Positions 59,969 through 64,000 of a DNA stretch of 64,000 nucleotides are shown here, piece by piece. A program made the position numbers and the translations under genes. The notes beneath the pieces are model-generated. The model was not told where the DNA came from, did not search any database, and saw nothing but the letters and a program-made list of their open reading frames with translations. The DNA lies in the NCBI GenBank assembly GCA_023079485.1, contig CM041115.1:41798305-41862304 (forward strand), written 5' to 3'. The first letter of the stretch is position 1, and the number at the start of each line of letters is the position of its first letter. Origin of the DNA: Archilochus colubris (taxonomy: Eukaryota; Chordata; Aves; Apodiformes; Trochilidae).

Positions 59969-62583
59969 AGTATTAGTAGGGGCAGAATGATAACATAGAG
60001 GCAGACAATGGCTTTATAGTTTTTTGGGGGAAGGGATGTGTTTAAGGTATTTTCTTCGTTTTGTTTGCTTGTTTGTTTTTTATGTAAACTTCAGTCAGAT
60101 TTTACCAATTGCACTTACTGTTGAGTTTACAGGATCTTCAGATCCTTTCCACTGCAAATCACACACTAGCTTATATCATAAATGTCTTTTTTTTTTCATG
60201 TCTTGTTTAAGAATACAGAATTATCTAGTGAAGTAGCTTGTATGAGGGTAGCAGCAGACACAACTCAAACAAATTTTTTAAACTTTTAACTCCCTTCAGG
60301 CATTTTTTATTCTCTTCGAATTAGAGCTAAGATATCCTGAAAGCAGAATGGTCTATGAGAAGGAGAAATCCTAATACAGATTTGCTGAAATAAATTTTGC
60401 ACAAACTTTCTCTTCCTTTTAACCAGATCCAGGTCAGGTCCTCAAAATAATCTAAATTCAGAGCAGCCAAGTATCAAAGGTACAGATCAAAGATAACCCA
60501 TACAAATTCTTTTTTTTTATAAACAATCACTTTCCTCACCTTGACTGTAGTCTTTAATTGCCTAGTTATTGTGAGCATACCTTTTACATTTCAGCACTTT
60601 CTCCACGAGACCATATGCATTTAAATGTATTCTTATATGTATTCAGCTAAGCTAACACTTTATTTCATAAATGATAGGTTTTTTTAAGCATTCTTTGTAC
60701 TGTACTTAGGAAAAGTCGCAGCTACTGCATTTATTAAATTTTAACATTATTCAGCATGTAATAGAGTAGAAAATTGAAATATGCTGCATCATACTACCTT
60801 CACTCTGGCTTATTTCTTGGCACAGATCTATTTCTTAGGAACTTTGTTAGATCACTGAGATATCTGCAGGAGAAGCACTGCATTTAGGTAGGAAAACCTT
60901 ATTTAAAAATAAAACACACACTCAAAAAAATCAGCAACTTATAGGACTGCAGTTTAGTAAATGAAAATGTTAAAAGCTGAAGAAGAGCTAAACTATCAAT
61001 GAAAAAAATTTCTCTAGGATGATGAAGGCTTTAGTTCTTCCTCATGACTAGGTCTACTCTTTTGATATTAGCTTTCAATTTGTTTCCCTGAGCTAAATGA
61101 GCATGCCCAGACCAGCTGGTATTACTGCATAGAAGCATTGAGGGTATTTGGCAAGAATCTGAATATTTTAACTTGATTAATTTTTATGCATACAAAGACC
61201 AAAGAAGAGGAAGGCTGAGATAAAAGAAATGGCTTTTATAAATGTTTATTTTGTGAAATCATCAGTGACATTCTGCGATTTATCCATTTTGCTAGGTCAG
61301 GGCTTGTTAATATATATAATCTATATCAAATAAATTAAGGAGCCAGGATTTTTCAAGGAGACTTACTCCAACTCTGTTTTTCATGTGCAAGATTCTGTCT
61401 TTATACAGCCATTCTTGTTTTTCTCCTAAAAAAAATATATATTCTGAATGGTTGCACTTTATTTGGTCTTTAATGTTAGATTTTATGAATCAAATAATTT
61501 CTCCTAAGGGACATATATATAGAATATGCTGAGAAAAATTATGTTTCAAAATTTCTCTAACATAATATTAAAAAAAACCAACCCCAACTTAAAAATGGCT
61601 GTGGTACAGGGGTGAAAACTTTGGTCTCTGAAAGCCTGGAAGAAAAAGTAGATTATCATGTAGGACATCCTTGATATGGAATTAGGATTTGCTTTGATAG
61701 TAAGACAGTCATGCCCAAAGTTTTCACTATATTAGCTACTCTTTTTCAGATATCTAGCATGATATATGCAATGTGCAAAGATACTGCAGTAGAAGGATTT
61801 ATCAGCACACATGGTTTTCTCAGATCAAAAATGTAGACAGGATTTACATATAAAAGAGATTCCATTTTGGAAGAACAGACTGAGTAACTTTCTTATCTAA
61901 TCCTTTAGAAGTAGACTTGTTTTCTCTGCTTGAACACTTATTATGGGATATCAGGCCAACTGTTCTGTTTTAGCCTATATGTTTCTTATTAAAAAAATTT
62001 CATACGCCTTTGGGGAAACAATGAAAGAAGGTTTGCAACTTGTAAACCTCATTAATTGAGATCAAAGATTTTTTTCATTTATTTATACTGACTGTAATTA
62101 CAAAGTTCTATAAATAGCACTATAAATATCCTAGAAAAATACAAAAAATATTATTTAAAAAATCTTAGTTTCTTTCAGAGCACTTTAATGAATTTTATAT
62201 TCTCTCAAGGAGCTTTATCAAAGACGAAATTTTGGAAATAACTTTGTCAAAGCATTTACATGCACACACACAAGTACAGAAATTTCTAGTGCTTTCAGAG
62301 ATCTGTTATATTTGGAAATATTACATGGATTTTTAGGTGTAATAGAAATTACCAAGGGCCTAATATTTCTTCGTCTACCATTCCATTTTTTGAATCATGA
62401 TTTTTTAGGACCAGTTCCCAGTTTTTGGGAAACAGTTCTGTGATATTTTGGGTTCTATGTCCTTTACTTAGTGCTATATTGGAATTGAAACTTTTAGTAT
62501 GTTTGTATCCAAAAATACTTTACTTTTATCGATTTTAATGTAAATTAATTTCCATGTTTCTTATTTATTTTTAATAGCCTATT

Positions 62584-62608
62584 GATGCATTGTATTGCAC
62601 AATGCATC
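62584..62608. repeat. Perfect 10-bp inverted repeat, 5-nt loop
   Basis: GATGCATTGT (62584-62593), ATTGC, ACAATGCATC (62599-62608). A third copy of CAATGCATCT follows at 62613-62622. Confidence 0.9.
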
Positions 62609-62628
62609 TGTCCAATGCATCTATCTTC

Positions 62629-62685
62629 CAAAAAAAAAAAACCAACAAAAAAAACACCACAACAAAAAACAACAGAAAACCAAAA
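62629..62685 (+). repeat. A/C-rich low-complexity tract
   Basis: A12 followed by ACC and CAA units. Confidence 0.9.
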
Positions 62686-63917
62686 GTATTTATTTTTGGC
62701 TTACAGAGAAAAAACTTCTGATTAAAAATACATTACAATTTTACTGTCATTTTGATAAAATGAGGTGGGGGGGCAAGTAAAATAAAGAAAGGGAAAGAAT
62801 GCATTTAGAATCCACTATGTAGCTTTATTATTCCACTAATTTCTAGTTGTGCTAGAACATAACAGGAGTAATGCATAACATTATGTATTTTAAAGGTGTG
62901 TGCATCCTCTTGTAGAAGTAATACTCAAGTATCCTTACTGGTGGAAAAAGTAAATTAGTCCATTTTAAACAAAAGAATTAAAGATTTGGGGCTGGGATGT
63001 CATCATTCTTTTAAAAAAAACAAAACCAACCAGTTTATAGATTAAACCCTTAGTTTCCCAATTTGTGGGGGTCTTTTTGTCTTTTTTTTTTTTTTTTTGG
63101 TAGCTTCGTGTGGTTTTTTTCAGCAGGATTCATGTGATACCTTCTAAATTAAAGACAGATAAATGAAGCTGAATATATATTTTTTCAATATATATTTTCA
63201 ATAGTTTAAGAGAGTTTAGGTTTTTACTGTTTGAATTTTTAGCAGCAGATTTTTAGTACTTGCAAATATGAATTATTTTCAATTCAACACAGAGGTAAAG
63301 ATTCTATACTTCATTTCAGCTATGGCATGTCTCTAACACATTGGGGTTTTTCTGCTATAAACAAAATAGAAAGCTCTCCTTACTAATTACTTTCTAGTTC
63401 ATCTGTACAGGTGATTTATGAAATATAAATTGATATGTGCCCTGCTCAGGAGCTGCATGGTAATTTTATAAAAATACACTTTCAGATTCAGTGACATTGC
63501 CCTCTCTGGAGGGCACTCACCAACTTTAGATCAAATGGTCCTTTTAACATTCTCGCAGTTCACAGGTATAACATAGATTTTTAAATAGTTTACTGACCTT
63601 TTTCCAGCATCTGTGTAACTGTCTTGATAAAACAGCAGATTAGGTTTAGGGAGCACTACAAAACCAGAGGTGGTTTTGTGGTTATTCAACAAGATATGAT
63701 CCCGTAAACAAGAAGAAAGAATGCTAAACACTTTGAAAATTTTTCCTTTTTCCTTCTGTATTTTACCATGCCAGAGGGCAATAGCTTCTTTTCCATGTAT
63801 GCAGAGGAGCAAGGATGCTCTTTTCCTCTTTTCTATGTGTTATTATTTTTCTGTCTTTGTATATGAAAGAATTATTTATTATTTATAGAAAATGGAGATG
63901 AGAAGAATAGAAAGGAG

Positions 63918-63945
63918 AAAAAAAAAAAAAAAAAAAAAAAAAAAA
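63918..63945 (+). repeat. A28 homopolymer
   Basis: Twenty-eight consecutive A, the longest homopolymer in the window, preceded by a purine-rich (GA/AGAAG) stretch from about 63890. Confidence 0.95.
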
Positions 63946-64000
63946 GAATGCCAGTACACCCTCTCAGCCTCTCCTTCAAAAGAAGACAAGAACCCAAACC

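Larger units (their letters stand above)
59969..64000. other. AT-rich non-coding stretch to window end
   Basis: No gene or transposon recognised. Holds a perfect 10-bp hairpin at 62584-62608, an A/C-rich tract at 62629-62685, a T17 run at 63082-63098 and the A28 run at 63918-63945. Confidence 0.6.

Noticed and set aside
63918..63945. A28 as the tail of a processed pseudogene
   Set aside because: Upstream sequence shows no coding similarity or AATAAA at the right distance; flanked by a purine-rich tract typical of slippage.

Overview
This 64 kb window looks like vertebrate, almost certainly avian, non-coding DNA. It is AT-rich by eye, and its only protein-like sequence is the debris of CR1 LINEs (chicken repeat 1, a non-LTR retrotransposon family that dominates bird genomes). 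Several CR1 copies end in variants of the octamer tail ATTCTATG/ATTCTGTG instead of poly(A), which is the CR1 hallmark. I see no SINEs, no recognisable endogenous retrovirus and no operon-like gene packing. The organism call is an inference from the CR1 tails and the low repeat density. Crocodilians and turtles also carry CR1 but are less likely.

Layout. 1-30 is the 3' tail of one CR1, directly abutting a second, longer CR1 remnant (31-2050, + strand). After a featureless stretch come an older, very degraded CR1 (5360-6402, +) and then the most complete copy in the window, a minus-strand CR1 at 7541-10250. That copy still shows endonuclease, connector and reverse-transcriptase regions in order, with an intact FADD catalytic motif. 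A 3' half CR1 follows at 11521-12275 (+). From about 12.3 to 28.7 kb and 29.7 to 41.6 kb I see only AT-rich sequence with simple repeats, short hairpins and homopolymer tracts. More + strand CR1 3' pieces lie at 28688-28990, 41634-42145, 44775-46140, 54192-54605 and 59589-59968. All are 5'-truncated and carry stops or frameshifts.

Other content is low-complexity DNA. There are T/G-rich tracts on the + strand (about 10.9, 18.9, 21.4, 27.5, 44.1, 56.7 and 58.0 kb), fewer A/C-rich ones (about 47.3 and 62.6 kb), an (AAAAT)n array (23.5 kb), an AT-rich (TATAAA/TATACA)-type block (46.6 kb), a G-rich GGGTGT triplet (31.5 kb) and several short perfect inverted repeats.

I found no host protein-coding exon, tRNA, rRNA, CRISPR or recognisable regulatory element that I could defend. 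The longest open frames are either antisense shadows of CR1 copies or chance frames in AT-rich DNA. The window is best read as intergenic or deep intronic sequence. I did not find an undescribed biological system; the findings are local structural oddities and LINE-history observations, scored modestly.
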